Shown here piece by piece: positions 37,966 to 46,203 of a stretch of 64,000 nt of DNA. How positions within the stretch are numbered: position 1 is the first letter of the stretch; each line of letters begins with the position of its first letter. Below the pieces are notes generated by a model, which saw nothing but the letters and a program-made list of their open reading frames with translations, was not told the origin of the DNA and did no database searches. A program made the position numbers and the translations under genes. The stretch is taken from contig NZ_MRCQ01000007.1 of assembly GCF_002304005.1 (NCBI RefSeq), forward strand, positions 1-64,000, given 5' to 3'. This stretch comes from Flavobacterium sp. ACN6 (GTDB lineage: Bacteria > Bacteroidota > Bacteroidia > Flavobacteriales > Flavobacteriaceae).

Positions 37966-38640
37966 TTGTCTTTTATCCTCAATATCGAAACGGCCACTAA
38001 AAATTGTTCTGTATGTATTGCAAAAGATGGGAAAACCATTGTTTGCAGTGAGCTTGCAGACGAAGGCTATTCGCATGCAGAAAAGCTTCATGTTTTTATT
38101 GAAGAAGTAATAGCAAAAGCAGGCATTTCTGTTCAGGATTTAAATGCAATTGCAGTCAGCCAGGGACCGGGATCATATACAGGTTTAAGAATTGGCGTTT
38201 CTGCAGCAAAAGGATTGTGTTATGCTTTAAATATCCCACTAATCGCTGTTGATACGCTTCAGGCATTAGCTTCTCAGGCAGAAGTTACAGATGGAAAAAT
38301 TATCCCAATGTTAGATGCGCGCCGTATGGAAGTTTACAGCGCCGTTTTTAATACAGATTTGACAGCTGAAAGAGCTATAAAAGCGGAAATAATAGACGAA
38401 AATTCATTTCAAGAATATACAGACAAGCTTTACTTTGTCGGCGATTGTGCTGACAAATGTAAAGCTGTTTTAACTAAAGAAAATTTTGTGTTTTTAGAAG
38501 ATATCAAATATCCTTCGGCACAAGCTATGAGTAAAATCAGTTTTGATAAATATCAAAAAAGCGACACTGTAGATGTCGCTTATTTTGAACCTTATTATTT
38601 AAAAGATTTTATGATTACTGCTCCTTCAAAAAAGCAATAA
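37966..38640 (+). CDS. tsaB: tRNA threonylcarbamoyladenosine biosynthesis protein TsaB
   Basis: 224 residues starting with TTG 37966. The ASKHA-fold N-terminus ILNIETATKNCSVCIAKDG and the hallmark SQGPGSYTGLRIGVSAAKGL are intact. TsaB is the scaffold that binds TsaD and TsaE to make t6A37 on ANN-decoding tRNAs. It is shorter in the C-terminal half than E. coli TsaB, as is usual in Bacteroidota. The minus-strand mscS gene ends 3 bp after it, and that gene's terminator hairpin lies inside this coding region. Confidence 0.94.
   Translation: MSFILNIETATKNCSVCIAKDGKTIVCSELADEGYSHAEKLHVFIEEVIAKAGISVQDLNAIAVSQGPGSYTGLRIGVSAAKGLCYALNIPLIAVDTLQALASQAEVTDGKIIPMLDARRMEVYSAVFNTDLTAERAIKAEIIDENSFQEYTDKLYFVGDCADKCKAVLTKENFVFLEDIKYPSAQAMSKISFDKYQKSDTVDVAYFEPYYLKDFMITAPSKKQ
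38555..38581 (-). terminator. Minus-strand terminator inside tsaB
   Basis: On the minus strand AAGCGACA (38581-38574) pairs with TGTCGCTT (38566-38559), followed by TTTT (38558-38555). It lies 63 bp past the mscS stop and within tsaB codons. Confidence 0.7.
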
Positions 38641-38643
38641 CTA

Positions 38644-39459
38644 TTATTTTTGTAGTGTAAAAGGCTGGACAGAAATTCCAGCTTTATCCAATGCAACTTT
38701 GCAATTCTCTAAAGTATCTGAAACTACAGAGCCAAAGTCTGCTTTTGCTGCCCACGGGCGAACTGCAAAATCAACAGAACTCGCAGATAGGTTTTTTACA
38801 AAAACTTCTGGTGCAGGATTTTTAAGAACCTTTGGATTTGATAGTAAAACCTCTAAAAGTATATCTTTCGCCTTTTTGATATCCGAGTCATAAGAAACTG
38901 AAAATGTCAAGTCGGCTTTTCTTTCAGCCTGCATCGAATAATTAATAATCGTTCCGTTTGATAATGCGCCATTTGGAACAAAAACGGTCTGATTAGTTCC
39001 CGTAATCATTTTTGTTACAAAAATTTGAATTTCTTCAACAGTAGCAATCACGCCTTGTGCTTCTATTGTATCGCCAACTTTAAAAGGTTTAAAAACAATT
39101 ATAAGCATTCCTCCGGCAAAATTCGAAAGCGAACCTTGTAAAGACAAACCAACAGCAAGTCCCATTGCTCCTAAAATAGCAACAAATGAAGAAGTTTCAA
39201 TTCCGAGTTTTGAAATGAAAGTGACAAATAACAAAATTCTAAGTGCCCATAATAAAATATCTGCTAGAAATTTGGTTAAAGTTGGGTCAAGATTTCTCTT
39301 CACCATTAATCGTCTAATTAATCTATTTATTAGTCGGATAGCGTATAAACCAACAAATAAAATTAGAAATGCAGAGATTAATTTTGGAGAATAATCAACT
39401 AAGATGTTAATAAATCTCGAGATGTAATTACTAACTTGGTCTGAAGTAACGTCGTTCAT
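38644..39459 (-). CDS. Small-conductance mechanosensitive channel (MscS family)
   Basis: 271 residues, minimal MscS form. Three transmembrane helices, with the pore helix GAMGLAVGLSLQGSLSNFAGGMLII (Gly/Ala packing), then the cytoplasmic beta domain (FKVGDTIEAQGVIATVEEI, FVPNGALSNGTIINYS) and alpha/beta cage (FSVSYDSDIKKAKDILLE). It opens under membrane tension to release solutes after osmotic downshock. A -7 element lies upstream, with a terminator hairpin between it and the ATG. Confidence 0.96.
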   Translation of the reverse strand: MNDVTSDQVSNYISRFINILVDYSPKLISAFLILFVGLYAIRLINRLIRRLMVKRNLDPTLTKFLADILLWALRILLFVTFISKLGIETSSFVAILGAMGLAVGLSLQGSLSNFAGGMLIIVFKPFKVGDTIEAQGVIATVEEIQIFVTKMITGTNQTVFVPNGALSNGTIINYSMQAERKADLTFSVSYDSDIKKAKDILLEVLLSNPKVLKNPAPEVFVKNLSASSVDFAVRPWAAKADFGSVVSDTLENCKVALDKAGISVQPFTLQK

Positions 39460-39470
39460 GATTTTAAAAT

Positions 39471-39497
39471 AAAAAAAACCTTCTCAAAAGAGAAGGT
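39471..39497 (-). terminator. Minus-strand terminator between Nfu gene and mscS
   Basis: ACCTTCTC-TTTT-GAGAAGGT (39497-39478) followed by a run of T on the minus strand (39477-39471). It sits after the Nfu gene but also downstream of the mscS -7 element. Confidence 0.9.
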
Positions 39498-39513
39498 ATG
39501 TTTGTTTGTGATG

Positions 39514-39521
39514 CAAATATA
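39514..39521 (-). promoter_or_regulatory. -7 promoter element of mscS
   Basis: TATATTTG on the minus strand, a perfect TAnnTTTG; a transcript from here would carry the terminator hairpin in its leader. Confidence 0.55.
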
Positions 39522-39550
39522 ATTGAAATTCTTATAGAAGAAAATAGTCA

Positions 39551-40450
39551 CTAAGCATTTACAGCTTCAACCTTTATAGCCTCATCGTTCAACATGCTTT
39601 TAAGCATATTTTCGATACCGCTTTTTAAAGTAAATGTAGATGACGGACAACCGCTGCAAGCACCTTGTAAAAGTACTTTAACCGTTTTGTCTTCTTCATT
39701 ATAAGATTCAAAAGCAATATTTCCTCCATCTGCTGCTACAGCTGGTTTTACATATTCTTCTAAGATGTTAATAATCTGCTGAGAAGTAACATCTAATTTG
39801 TCAAATGCTTCGTCTTTCGTTACTTCAATTTTTGTTGTAGTCTGAATTAGCGTTTCGTCTAAAACAGTTCCGCCGTTTTCTATAAATTGTTTGATGAATG
39901 TTCTTAGTTCTAATGTAATTTCAGACCAGTCATTGATTTCGTATTTTGTAACAGAAATGTAATTCTCGTCAATAAAGATTTCTTTTACATAAGGAAACTT
40001 AAACAATTCCTGCGCTAATGGAGAAGAAACAGTCTGATCGATATTTTTATATTCAACCGCATTACGAGTCAGCATTCTGCTCACTACAAATTTTAATGCA
40101 GAAGGATTAGGAGTCGTTTCTCCGTAAACGGTTATCGGTTGTTTTTTTGCTTTATTTTCATCAATTTTAATGATCACGCCGCCTTTTTCAACAAAAGCAC
40201 TGATTTGTTCAGCAACCGCGTCTTTAACGTCGTCCCAATCAACAATGCTGTATCTTTCGATAGCAATAAAATTTCCTGATATATAAACAGTTTTAACAAA
40301 CGGTAAATAGAATAACTGCTGTGCTAAAGGAGATGAATCTGCCTCATCGATATTTTTGAACTCAAAGTTTTGATTCTGAGTAATGAAATCTTCAAATTCA
40401 AACTTTAATATAGTAGGATTTTGAGTTTCTTTTATGGTGATTTTTGTCAT
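39551..40450 (-). CDS. NifU-family iron-sulfur scaffold with tandem Nfu_N domains
   Basis: 299 residues. Two N-terminal Nfu_N-like domains in tandem (about 1-90 and 104-195: NPTILKFEFEDF with SSPLAQQLFYLPFVKTVYISGNFI, and NPSALKFVVSRM with SSPLAQELFKFPYVKEIFIDENYI), then a NifU C-terminal domain with the cluster-binding ACSGCPSS (CxxC). It receives and delivers Fe-S clusters. Most bacterial Nfu proteins have at most one N domain, so duplication is notable. A -7 element precedes it. Confidence 0.94.
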   Translation of the reverse strand: MTKITIKETQNPTILKFEFEDFITQNQNFEFKNIDEADSSPLAQQLFYLPFVKTVYISGNFIAIERYSIVDWDDVKDAVAEQISAFVEKGGVIIKIDENKAKKQPITVYGETTPNPSALKFVVSRMLTRNAVEYKNIDQTVSSPLAQELFKFPYVKEIFIDENYISVTKYEINDWSEITLELRTFIKQFIENGGTVLDETLIQTTTKIEVTKDEAFDKLDVTSQQIINILEEYVKPAVAADGGNIAFESYNEEDKTVKVLLQGACSGCPSSTFTLKSGIENMLKSMLNDEAIKVEAVNA

Positions 40451-40466
40451 GGTATTATATTTTTTG

Positions 40467-40474
40467 CAAATTTA
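40467..40474 (-). promoter_or_regulatory. -7 promoter element of Nfu gene
   Basis: TAAATTTG on the minus strand (TAnnTTTG), 16 bp upstream of the ATG at 40450. Confidence 0.6.
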
Positions 40475-40593
40475 CTAAAGTTATTTTCTACTATTAGCTA
40501 TATTTGATTTTTTAATAAAATAATTAAGACTCTTTTCAAATAAATCGTACTAAATTGCAGGAGTGAAAATTATATAGATACAAAATTGCCTTT

Positions 40594-41583
40594 ATGAAAT
40601 TAAAAATCAAGGTTTTATTAATTATTCTTATTACTTCATTCTATTCTTATTCTCAGGAAGGAATACCTGTGTATTCTGATTATTTGTCTGATAATTACTA
40701 TTTAATTCACCCATCAATGGCTGGTGCGGCCAATTGTGCCAAGATCAGATTAACGGCCAGAAAACAATGGTTTGGTCAGGAAGATGCGCCATCTTTGCAG
40801 ACACTAAGTTTTAATGGAAGAGTAGGAGAGCGTTCGGGTGCGGGGTTCATTGTTTTTAACGACAAAAATGGATATCATTCACAGAAAGGTGTAAAACTAA
40901 CTTACGCGCATCATATTATGTTTTCTAGAGATGAAATTGATTTAAATCAGTTGTCATTTGGAATCAGCGGGGGATTAATACAAAGTCAATTGGACGAAAC
41001 GAAATTTGGAGGAACTTTTGATCCTATTGTTTTTGGGTCTATCCAAAAAGATTCTTATTTCAATGTTGATGTTGGAGCATCTTATAATTTTCTGGATTTT
41101 TATGCACATGCAACGGTTCAGGGTTTATTAGAGACTAGAAGAGAGTTATATACAGATTATGAAAGTGATAATCTGAGAAAGTTTTTATTAAGTGTGGGAT
41201 ATGTTTTTGGAAAAAATGAAAATATCACGTGGGAACCTTCTATTCTTTTTCAGTTTTTCGATCAAACCAAAGAAAAAACACTCGATTTAAATTTAAAAGC
41301 CTATAAGAGTATGGATTTCGGAAGTCTTTGGGCAGCTCTTTCATATAGAAGAGGTTTTGATGGAGCCCAATATCTTTCTGGAAGTGGTGTTTCTTCTCAA
41401 AAATTACAATTTTTCACACCAATTGTTGGTGTTAATTTTAAGAACTTTATGTTTGCCTACACTTATTCTCAAGTAATGGGAGATGTAAAATTTGATACCG
41501 GCGGTTACCATCAAATTACTTTAGGAATTAATTTATTCTGTAAAAAAGCACGTTACGATTGTAACTGTCCTGCGATTAACTAA
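40594..41583 (+). CDS. PorP/SprF family T9SS membrane protein (no adjacent adhesin)
   Basis: 329 residues. Signal peptide (VLLIILITSFYSYSQ), then DYLSDNYYLIHPSMAGAANCAKIRLTAR, the PorP/SprF motif in variant form (IHPSMAG for INPAYAG). The rest is outer membrane strands (GFIVFNDKNGYHSQKGVKLTYAHHI). The C-terminus is a short Cys-rich tail (CKKARYDCNCPAIN) after the last strand, not seen in the family member at 4625. Unlike that gene it has no CTD adhesin next to it; a carbonic anhydrase gene follows after 12 bp. Confidence 0.88.
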   Translation: MKLKIKVLLIILITSFYSYSQEGIPVYSDYLSDNYYLIHPSMAGAANCAKIRLTARKQWFGQEDAPSLQTLSFNGRVGERSGAGFIVFNDKNGYHSQKGVKLTYAHHIMFSRDEIDLNQLSFGISGGLIQSQLDETKFGGTFDPIVFGSIQKDSYFNVDVGASYNFLDFYAHATVQGLLETRRELYTDYESDNLRKFLLSVGYVFGKNENITWEPSILFQFFDQTKEKTLDLNLKAYKSMDFGSLWAALSYRRGFDGAQYLSGSGVSSQKLQFFTPIVGVNFKNFMFAYTYSQVMGDVKFDTGGYHQITLGINLFCKKARYDCNCPAIN

Positions 41584-41595
41584 ATTTTATTTTTT

Positions 41596-42114
41596 ATGCT
41601 GATTAAATCTGTAAACGGAAAATCACCTTTGATTCCAGAGGATTGTTATGTTGCCGAAAATGCCACAATTGTAGGAGATGTCACTTTTGGTGATTCTTGC
41701 AGCGTTTGGTTTAATGCTGTTATTAGAGGAGATGTTCATTTTATTAAAATTGGCAATAAGGTAAACATTCAGGATGGAGCTGTTATTCACTGCACATATC
41801 AAAAACATCCCACTATAATTGGAAACAATGTTTCGATAGGTCATAACGCTATTGTACACGGCTGTACTATTCATGACAACGTTTTGATAGGAATGGGCGC
41901 TATAGTTATGGATAACTGCGTTGTAGAAAGTAACGCGATTATTGCTGCCGGAGCGGTGGTAACTCAAAACACTGTGGTAACTTCTGGAAGTATTTATGCT
42001 GGAGTTCCTGCCAAAAAAGTAAAAGATATTGATCAGTCGAATTTTGCAGGTGAAATTGAGCGCATTTCAAATAATTACGTAATGTATTCAAGCTGGTTTA
42101 AAAATGAAGATTGA
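41596..42114 (+). CDS. Gamma carbonic anhydrase family protein
   Basis: 172 residues, left-handed beta-helix of hexapeptide repeats: NATIVGDVTFGDSCSVWFNAVIRGDVHFIKIGNKVNIQDGAVIHC in register (read in pieces), then IGNNVSIGHNAIVHGC carrying two metal-ligand histidines, with a third in VIHC. The C-terminal helix follows AGVPAKKV. Family members hydrate CO2 or act as acyl/metal-binding enzymes (PaaY/CaiE type), so activity is uncertain. Close spacing to the PorP/SprF gene suggests one transcript. Confidence 0.92.
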   Translation: MLIKSVNGKSPLIPEDCYVAENATIVGDVTFGDSCSVWFNAVIRGDVHFIKIGNKVNIQDGAVIHCTYQKHPTIIGNNVSIGHNAIVHGCTIHDNVLIGMGAIVMDNCVVESNAIIAAGAVVTQNTVVTSGSIYAGVPAKKVKDIDQSNFAGEIERISNNYVMYSSWFKNED

Positions 42115-42134
42115 TTATAAAAAATTCCAATAAT

Positions 42135-42183
42135 AAAAATTCCAAATTCCAAGAGATATGCCTTTTTGGAATTTGGAATTTTT
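42135..42183. terminator. Long bidirectional terminator hairpin
   Basis: An 18-bp perfect stem: AAAAATTCCAAATTCCAA (42135-42152) and its complement (42166-42183) around a 13-nt loop, between the convergent carbonic anhydrase and LytTR genes. Confidence 0.88.
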
Positions 42184-42205
42184 CTTTTTTTGGAATTTAA
42201 AAATA

Positions 42206-42922
42206 TCACAGGTTGATTTTTTCAAAGAAAGTACTTTTATAACTTTCGCTGATAGGAATTCGTTTATCGCTTATTAAAACTTTATTCTTCTGAATAGATT
42301 TTACATGTTTGATATTAATAATATACGATCTGTGAATTCTTGCAAACCCTTTATTCGAAAGCAGATTTTCTAATTTAATCAAACTTATTAAAGTCAAAAT
42401 AAATTTATTATCTGTGGTGTAAATCTTAACGTAATCTTTTAGTCCTTCAATAAAAAGAATATCAGCAAAATTCAATTTTACATTTTCATATTCTGCACGA
42501 ACAAACATAAAATCCTGTTCAATTTCTGGAGCATTTGTATTTTCAGAAAGGGCCTGATTTGCCATTGCGGGCTGTAAAACCTGTTGCGCTCTCACAACTG
42601 CTTTTAAAAACCGGTGAAAAGGAATTGGTTTTACTAAATAATCTACCGCACCAAGATTAAATCCTTCTACAGCATAATCAGAATAGGCAGTTGTAAAAAT
42701 AACCAAAGGCTTTTTTTCGATTGTATTTAAAAAGTCAATTCCAGAAAAATGAGGCATTTGAATATCCAGAAAAACTAAATCAACATTATTCTGATTGATA
42801 AATGAAACGGCATCAATTGCATTGTTGAAAGAACTAATCAATTCAAGCGAGTCTATTTTTTTAACAAAATCCTGCAGTAATTCTACTGCTAAAGGCTCAT
42901 CGTCAATAATTACACATTTCAT
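42206..42922 (-). CDS. LytTR-type response regulator
   Basis: 238 residues. Receiver domain (1-120): acidic pair IIDDEP, phospho-acceptor Asp in LVFLDIQMP, Thr in IFTTAYSDYAVEGF and Lys in DYLVKPIPF. LytTR DNA-binding domain (about 140-238): DILFIEGLKDYVKIYT, FARIHRSYIINIKHV. It is the likely partner of the LytS-like kinase two genes upstream, separated by the dioxygenase-like gene. It may also have its own promoter (42958-42965). Confidence 0.95.
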   Translation of the reverse strand: MKCVIIDDEPLAVELLQDFVKKIDSLELISSFNNAIDAVSFINQNNVDLVFLDIQMPHFSGIDFLNTIEKKPLVIFTTAYSDYAVEGFNLGAVDYLVKPIPFHRFLKAVVRAQQVLQPAMANQALSENTNAPEIEQDFMFVRAEYENVKLNFADILFIEGLKDYVKIYTTDNKFILTLISLIKLENLLSNKGFARIHRSYIINIKHVKSIQKNKVLISDKRIPISESYKSTFFEKINL

Positions 42923-42957
42923 TTTTTCCGAATTAAGGTTACATTTGTTTTGGCAGT

Positions 42958-42965
42958 CAAAAGTA
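42958..42965 (-). promoter_or_regulatory. -7-like element before LytTR gene
   Basis: TACTTTTG on the minus strand (TAnnTTTG), 35 bp upstream of the regulator's ATG, inside the 103-bp gap after the dioxygenase-like gene. Confidence 0.45.
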
Positions 42966-43025
42966 ATTTGAAACCAGTAAATTAAGTTCTAAAGTTTTCA
43001 TAAAATACGGGTTAAGAAATCACAA

Positions 43026-43736
43026 TTATGCGTTAACTGTAATAGTTTTAGTTAGAGTATAACCATCTGTTAGATTGCCAGTTATAGTTGCAAGCTCGTC
43101 AGATAAACTGTCTGAAAAAACATTATCTCTTGTATTGGCAGTATCGGCTTGTCCGTGGGCGGCATAATTTGTGCTGGAATATACTGTACTAGAAATGGTT
43201 TCTGGAAAAGCAATTTGAGTTACTAATAATGAACTTCCCGAACTCGATAAAACTTCAACATGCACATGTGGCGCTCTTCCTTGATACCAGCCTGGATAAA
43301 TCGAAATAAAAGAAACATCTCCATTGGTGTCAGAAGTTTGTCTTCCTCTTAAAAAATGAACCGAAGTATAATCTGTCTGCTGCATTTGTGTACCGCCATA
43401 TTCAGAATAATTTCCGTCTTTGTCGCAATGCCAGATATCAACTAAAACTCCCGAAAGAGGAGCACAGTCATTATTTTTGTTTTCAATCTTTAAATTAATC
43501 AGCAAGGCAATTCCAATTCGGTCAGATTTAATGTTTTCTAAAACCAGCTGACTTGGAGTTTTGATTGGAAAAGGACCTTTTGTTTCTGAAGGAGAAACAG
43601 TACAGCTCCCATCTCCAGAGTTGCCTGAGTCGGTTTCGTCATGATCGTTTTTTGAACATGATTCTAATAATGTTGAAGCTGTTGCTAACGAAGCAATGCC
43701 TAAAATACCATTTCGGATGAATTTTTTTCTGTCCAT
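43026..43736 (-). CDS. Intradiol ring-cleavage dioxygenase-like lipoprotein
   Basis: 236 residues. The N-terminus DRKKFIRNGILGIASLA resembles a Tat signal (RKK instead of RR) ending in a lipobox-like ESC. The body matches the protocatechuate 3,4-dioxygenase fold: SETKGPFPI, LVDIWHCDKDGNYSEYGG, FLRGRQTSDTNGDVSFISI and GWYQGRAPHVHVEV. Candidate iron ligands are Tyr in NYSEY, Tyr in GWY and His pair in PHVHV. Such exported homologues in Bacteroidota have no proven substrate. It is flanked by the kinase (13 bp) and the LytTR regulator, and a link to signalling is inferred. Confidence 0.9.
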   Translation of the reverse strand: MDRKKFIRNGILGIASLATASTLLESCSKNDHDETDSGNSGDGSCTVSPSETKGPFPIKTPSQLVLENIKSDRIGIALLINLKIENKNNDCAPLSGVLVDIWHCDKDGNYSEYGGTQMQQTDYTSVHFLRGRQTSDTNGDVSFISIYPGWYQGRAPHVHVEVLSSSGSSLLVTQIAFPETISSTVYSSTNYAAHGQADTANTRDNVFSDSLSDELATITGNLTDGYTLTKTITVNA

Positions 43737-43748
43737 AATCAGTTTTGT

Positions 43749-44861
43749 TTAATGTATTGCGGTTTTAATTTCATCTAATTTTAAATTCAAATGAACTCGG
43801 TAATAGGCATTATCCTGAGTAATGGTTAGTTCGTGTGCGCTAGGGTATAATAAATCGAGACGACTTTGAATGTTTACCAATCCAATTCCCGAATTATCCG
43901 GGTCTTTTACATAATTTTCGATGGTATTCTCTATCCAAAAATCAAGATTATTATCTGTGATTAAGATTTTAATTTTTACGTGAGCAGCACCTTTATAATC
44001 TGTTCCATATTTAAAGGCATTTTCGACAAATGAAATCAATAATAATGGCTCGATAAATTTGTTTCTTGTATCGCCATGTACGTTAATTACAATGTCTTCA
44101 ATGTTGTTTAATCTCAGTTTTTGCAGTTCAATATAATTCTGAATATAGTTTACCTCTTTTTCTAAAGCCACCGTTTTATTGTCTGTCTCGTAGAGCATAT
44201 AGCGCATAAGTTCAGACAAGGTCACGATGGCATCAGGGACCAAATCAGATTTTTTGTGTGCCAAAGAATAAATACTATTTAATGAATTAAATAAGAAATG
44301 CGGATTGGTTTGTTTACGCAGGTATATTAATTCTGTATTCGTTCTATGTGTTTCGGCAATCAGCTTATTCTGCTGATTATTATAAAATTCAGTTAGTGTT
44401 CTAATAATTGCGCTGATTGTGATAATCAAAATATAGAAAAATGACGGGCCAATTTTAAAGAAAAGCGGTTGTCTCATCTCAATTCTAGGCGCCATTCTGT
44501 CCCGCGGAAAAAAATGCGGATCGTGCTGCATCATTTGCGGAGGCATAACATTTTCGGGTCTTAAATGTCTAAATTCAGGAATAAAATAGTTTATTCTGAT
44601 AATCATAAACGCTGCTATAAGACCAAAGGCCACGATAAAATAGAGCCAGTATTTTTTTTGTAAAAGATAGATCGGAACCAGATAAAAATAGTTCAAATAG
44701 AACAATACAATCCCTGTTGCCCATTGCACATAAAAGTCATTGTTGATCTTAAATGGACTTTCGTAAAACTGAATTAACGAAGTCAAAATAAAGAAAACCC
44801 ATATCGCACAATGAAATAAGATTCTGTTATAGCTGTTATTTTTAATGGTATCTATCTGCAT
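43749..44861 (-). CDS. LytS/YehU-type sensor histidine kinase
   Basis: 370 residues. Four transmembrane helices in the first about 155 residues, with a long Pro/Met/Arg-rich periplasmic or loop segment between helices (ENVMPPQMMQHDPHFFPRDR). His_kinase domain: KQTNPHFLFNSLNSIYSLAH with the phospho-acceptor His, then the ATP-binding N-box LLLISFVENAFKYG and GIGLVNIQSRLDLLYP. The pairing with the LytTR regulator downstream is typical of this class. It abuts the DUF4907 gene with no gap. Confidence 0.95.
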   Translation of the reverse strand: MQIDTIKNNSYNRILFHCAIWVFFILTSLIQFYESPFKINNDFYVQWATGIVLFYLNYFYLVPIYLLQKKYWLYFIVAFGLIAAFMIIRINYFIPEFRHLRPENVMPPQMMQHDPHFFPRDRMAPRIEMRQPLFFKIGPSFFYILIITISAIIRTLTEFYNNQQNKLIAETHRTNTELIYLRKQTNPHFLFNSLNSIYSLAHKKSDLVPDAIVTLSELMRYMLYETDNKTVALEKEVNYIQNYIELQKLRLNNIEDIVINVHGDTRNKFIEPLLLISFVENAFKYGTDYKGAAHVKIKILITDNNLDFWIENTIENYVKDPDNSGIGLVNIQSRLDLLYPSAHELTITQDNAYYRVHLNLKLDEIKTAIH

Positions 44862-45197
44862 TTACAATTTTATTTTTAATAAAATTAAATCTTTTTTGGT
44901 TACCGTTGGAGATAAGTTTTCTAGGAGTTTCTCTTTAACAAGATTGGCCGTTTTTATCGCATCGTTTTGTGTTGCAAAACTTTTGTTTTCACTTATCACC
45001 GGAATAATGGATTGCTTGATTACTATTTTTTCTTTGTATGAAATCGTGTATCCCCATCCAGAATTTGTTTTAAAAACATCAGATTTTAAAACTTCTTTTT
45101 TTGCGCACGAAGCAAAAAAAAGCAGGAATACAAAAAACATCAAATTCTTCTGGAAAGCGTTCCAGAAGAATTTTTTAATATTAATTATCATCGTCAT
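44862..45197 (-). CDS. DUF4907 family lipoprotein
   Basis: 111 residues from ATG 45197, overlapping the Kelch gene end by 17 bp. The core matches DUF4907: NSGWGYTISYKEKIVIKQSIIPVI, then FATQNDAIKTANLVKEKL. A lipoprotein signal (MFFVFLLFFASC) starts at Met20 (ATG 45140), a likelier true start because a 13-bp perfect hairpin (45143-45172) covers the first 20 codons of the longer frame. From 45140 the protein has 92 residues. Function is unknown; it is found next to Kelch and LytS genes. Confidence 0.8.
   Translation of the reverse strand: MTMIINIKKFFWNAFQKNLMFFVFLLFFASCAKKEVLKSDVFKTNSGWGYTISYKEKIVIKQSIIPVISENKSFATQNDAIKTANLVKEKLLENLSPTVTKKDLILLKIKL
45143..45172. terminator. Strong hairpin between Kelch and DUF4907 genes
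   Basis: AATTCTTCTGGAA-AGCG-TTCCAGAAGAATT, a 13-bp perfect stem. A T run follows on the plus strand; on the minus (coding) strand the T run is interrupted. It could attenuate operon transcription or block antisense transcription. Confidence 0.6.
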
Positions 45198-46188
45198 TTT
45201 GTTCTTCTAATGGTCTAAACTCCCACGCATCATCAAAATATGTGGTGCCAATTCTTCCTAACATATAAAAACCACGATTATTAATTGCAAAACCTACAGC
45301 ATCGGTTCTTGTAGCGCCTTCCATTGGAGTTCTTTCAACCCATAAATCAGTTGTTGGGTTGTATTCCCAAATTGTTTTTATATTTTCTCCTCCTACAACA
45401 TATCCTAATCCATTCATAGAAAAACTTGATGCATTAGAACGTACGATTGCATACTCATCATTATACGTGTAATCATCGTCGGTATCTTTATCAATATCTC
45501 TTTTTCTAGTCCAAACATCAGTTGATGGATCAAATTCCCAAAAATCTTCTTGATAAACTCCGTTATTTACACCAGTTGCCAAATACGCTTTATCAGCAAT
45601 TACAAAAACTGTTGCATTACGTCTTTTGTTTCCACTAAAACCATTTACGAGTGTCCATGTATTAGCTTGGTCATCATATTGATAAAAGTCTTTCAAATAA
45701 TTTCCATCATAACCAGTGCCAAAATAAGCTTTACCACCAGCTTGAAAACCAACTGCTGCATAACGACCCGTTCCTGCAAAATCAGTTTTTTGTGTCCAGC
45801 TGTTCGCAGTAGGATCATATTGATAAAAATCTTTCAGTTTATTTGTTCCGTCGTAACCAAGGCCAACATATCCTTTATCATTTAATGCAAAGCTAGAAGC
45901 AGAACTTCTTCCTACGCCGGCAAAATCTGCTTTTTGTTCCCAATAATCACCAGTTGAGTTATAAGCCCATAAATCTTTTAAGTAAACATCGCCTGTATAA
46001 CCTCCGGCAACATAAGCATAATCGCCAATAACGAAACTTGTCGCACTAGATCTTGCAGGACCATCAAAGGCCGATTTTTTAATCCAGTTTCCCATTAAAT
46101 CGTCATCATCATCGTCATTACTGCAGCTTATAAAAAAGAGGCTCGAAAAAAGAGCGGTGAATAAAATTCCTTTTTTTAGATTAATCAT
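45181..46188 (-). CDS. Kelch-repeat lipoprotein
   Basis: 335 residues. Lipoprotein signal (LFFISC) with an Asp run after the Cys (NDDDDDD), then about six Kelch motifs of about 47 residues, each with a Gly pair or Gly-Tyr turn and a Trp-containing strand (DYAYVAGGYTGDVYLKDLW, KGYVGLGYDGTNKLKDFYQY, YLATGVNNGVYQEDFWEF). They should close into a beta-propeller exposed at the surface or in the periplasm. It precedes the DUF4907 and kinase genes and could be their sensing or ligand-binding part, which is inference. Confidence 0.92.
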   Translation of the reverse strand: MINLKKGILFTALFSSLFFISCSNDDDDDDLMGNWIKKSAFDGPARSSATSFVIGDYAYVAGGYTGDVYLKDLWAYNSTGDYWEQKADFAGVGRSSASSFALNDKGYVGLGYDGTNKLKDFYQYDPTANSWTQKTDFAGTGRYAAVGFQAGGKAYFGTGYDGNYLKDFYQYDDQANTWTLVNGFSGNKRRNATVFVIADKAYLATGVNNGVYQEDFWEFDPSTDVWTRKRDIDKDTDDDYTYNDEYAIVRSNASSFSMNGLGYVVGGENIKTIWEYNPTTDLWVERTPMEGATRTDAVGFAINNRGFYMLGRIGTTYFDDAWEFRPLEEQNDDDN

Positions 46189-46203
46189 AGTGTATTTAAT
46201 TAT

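Noticed and set aside
44845-45210. Plus-strand 121-codon frame opposite DUF4907 and the kinase end
   Set aside because: It is antisense to two recognisable genes and low in complexity.
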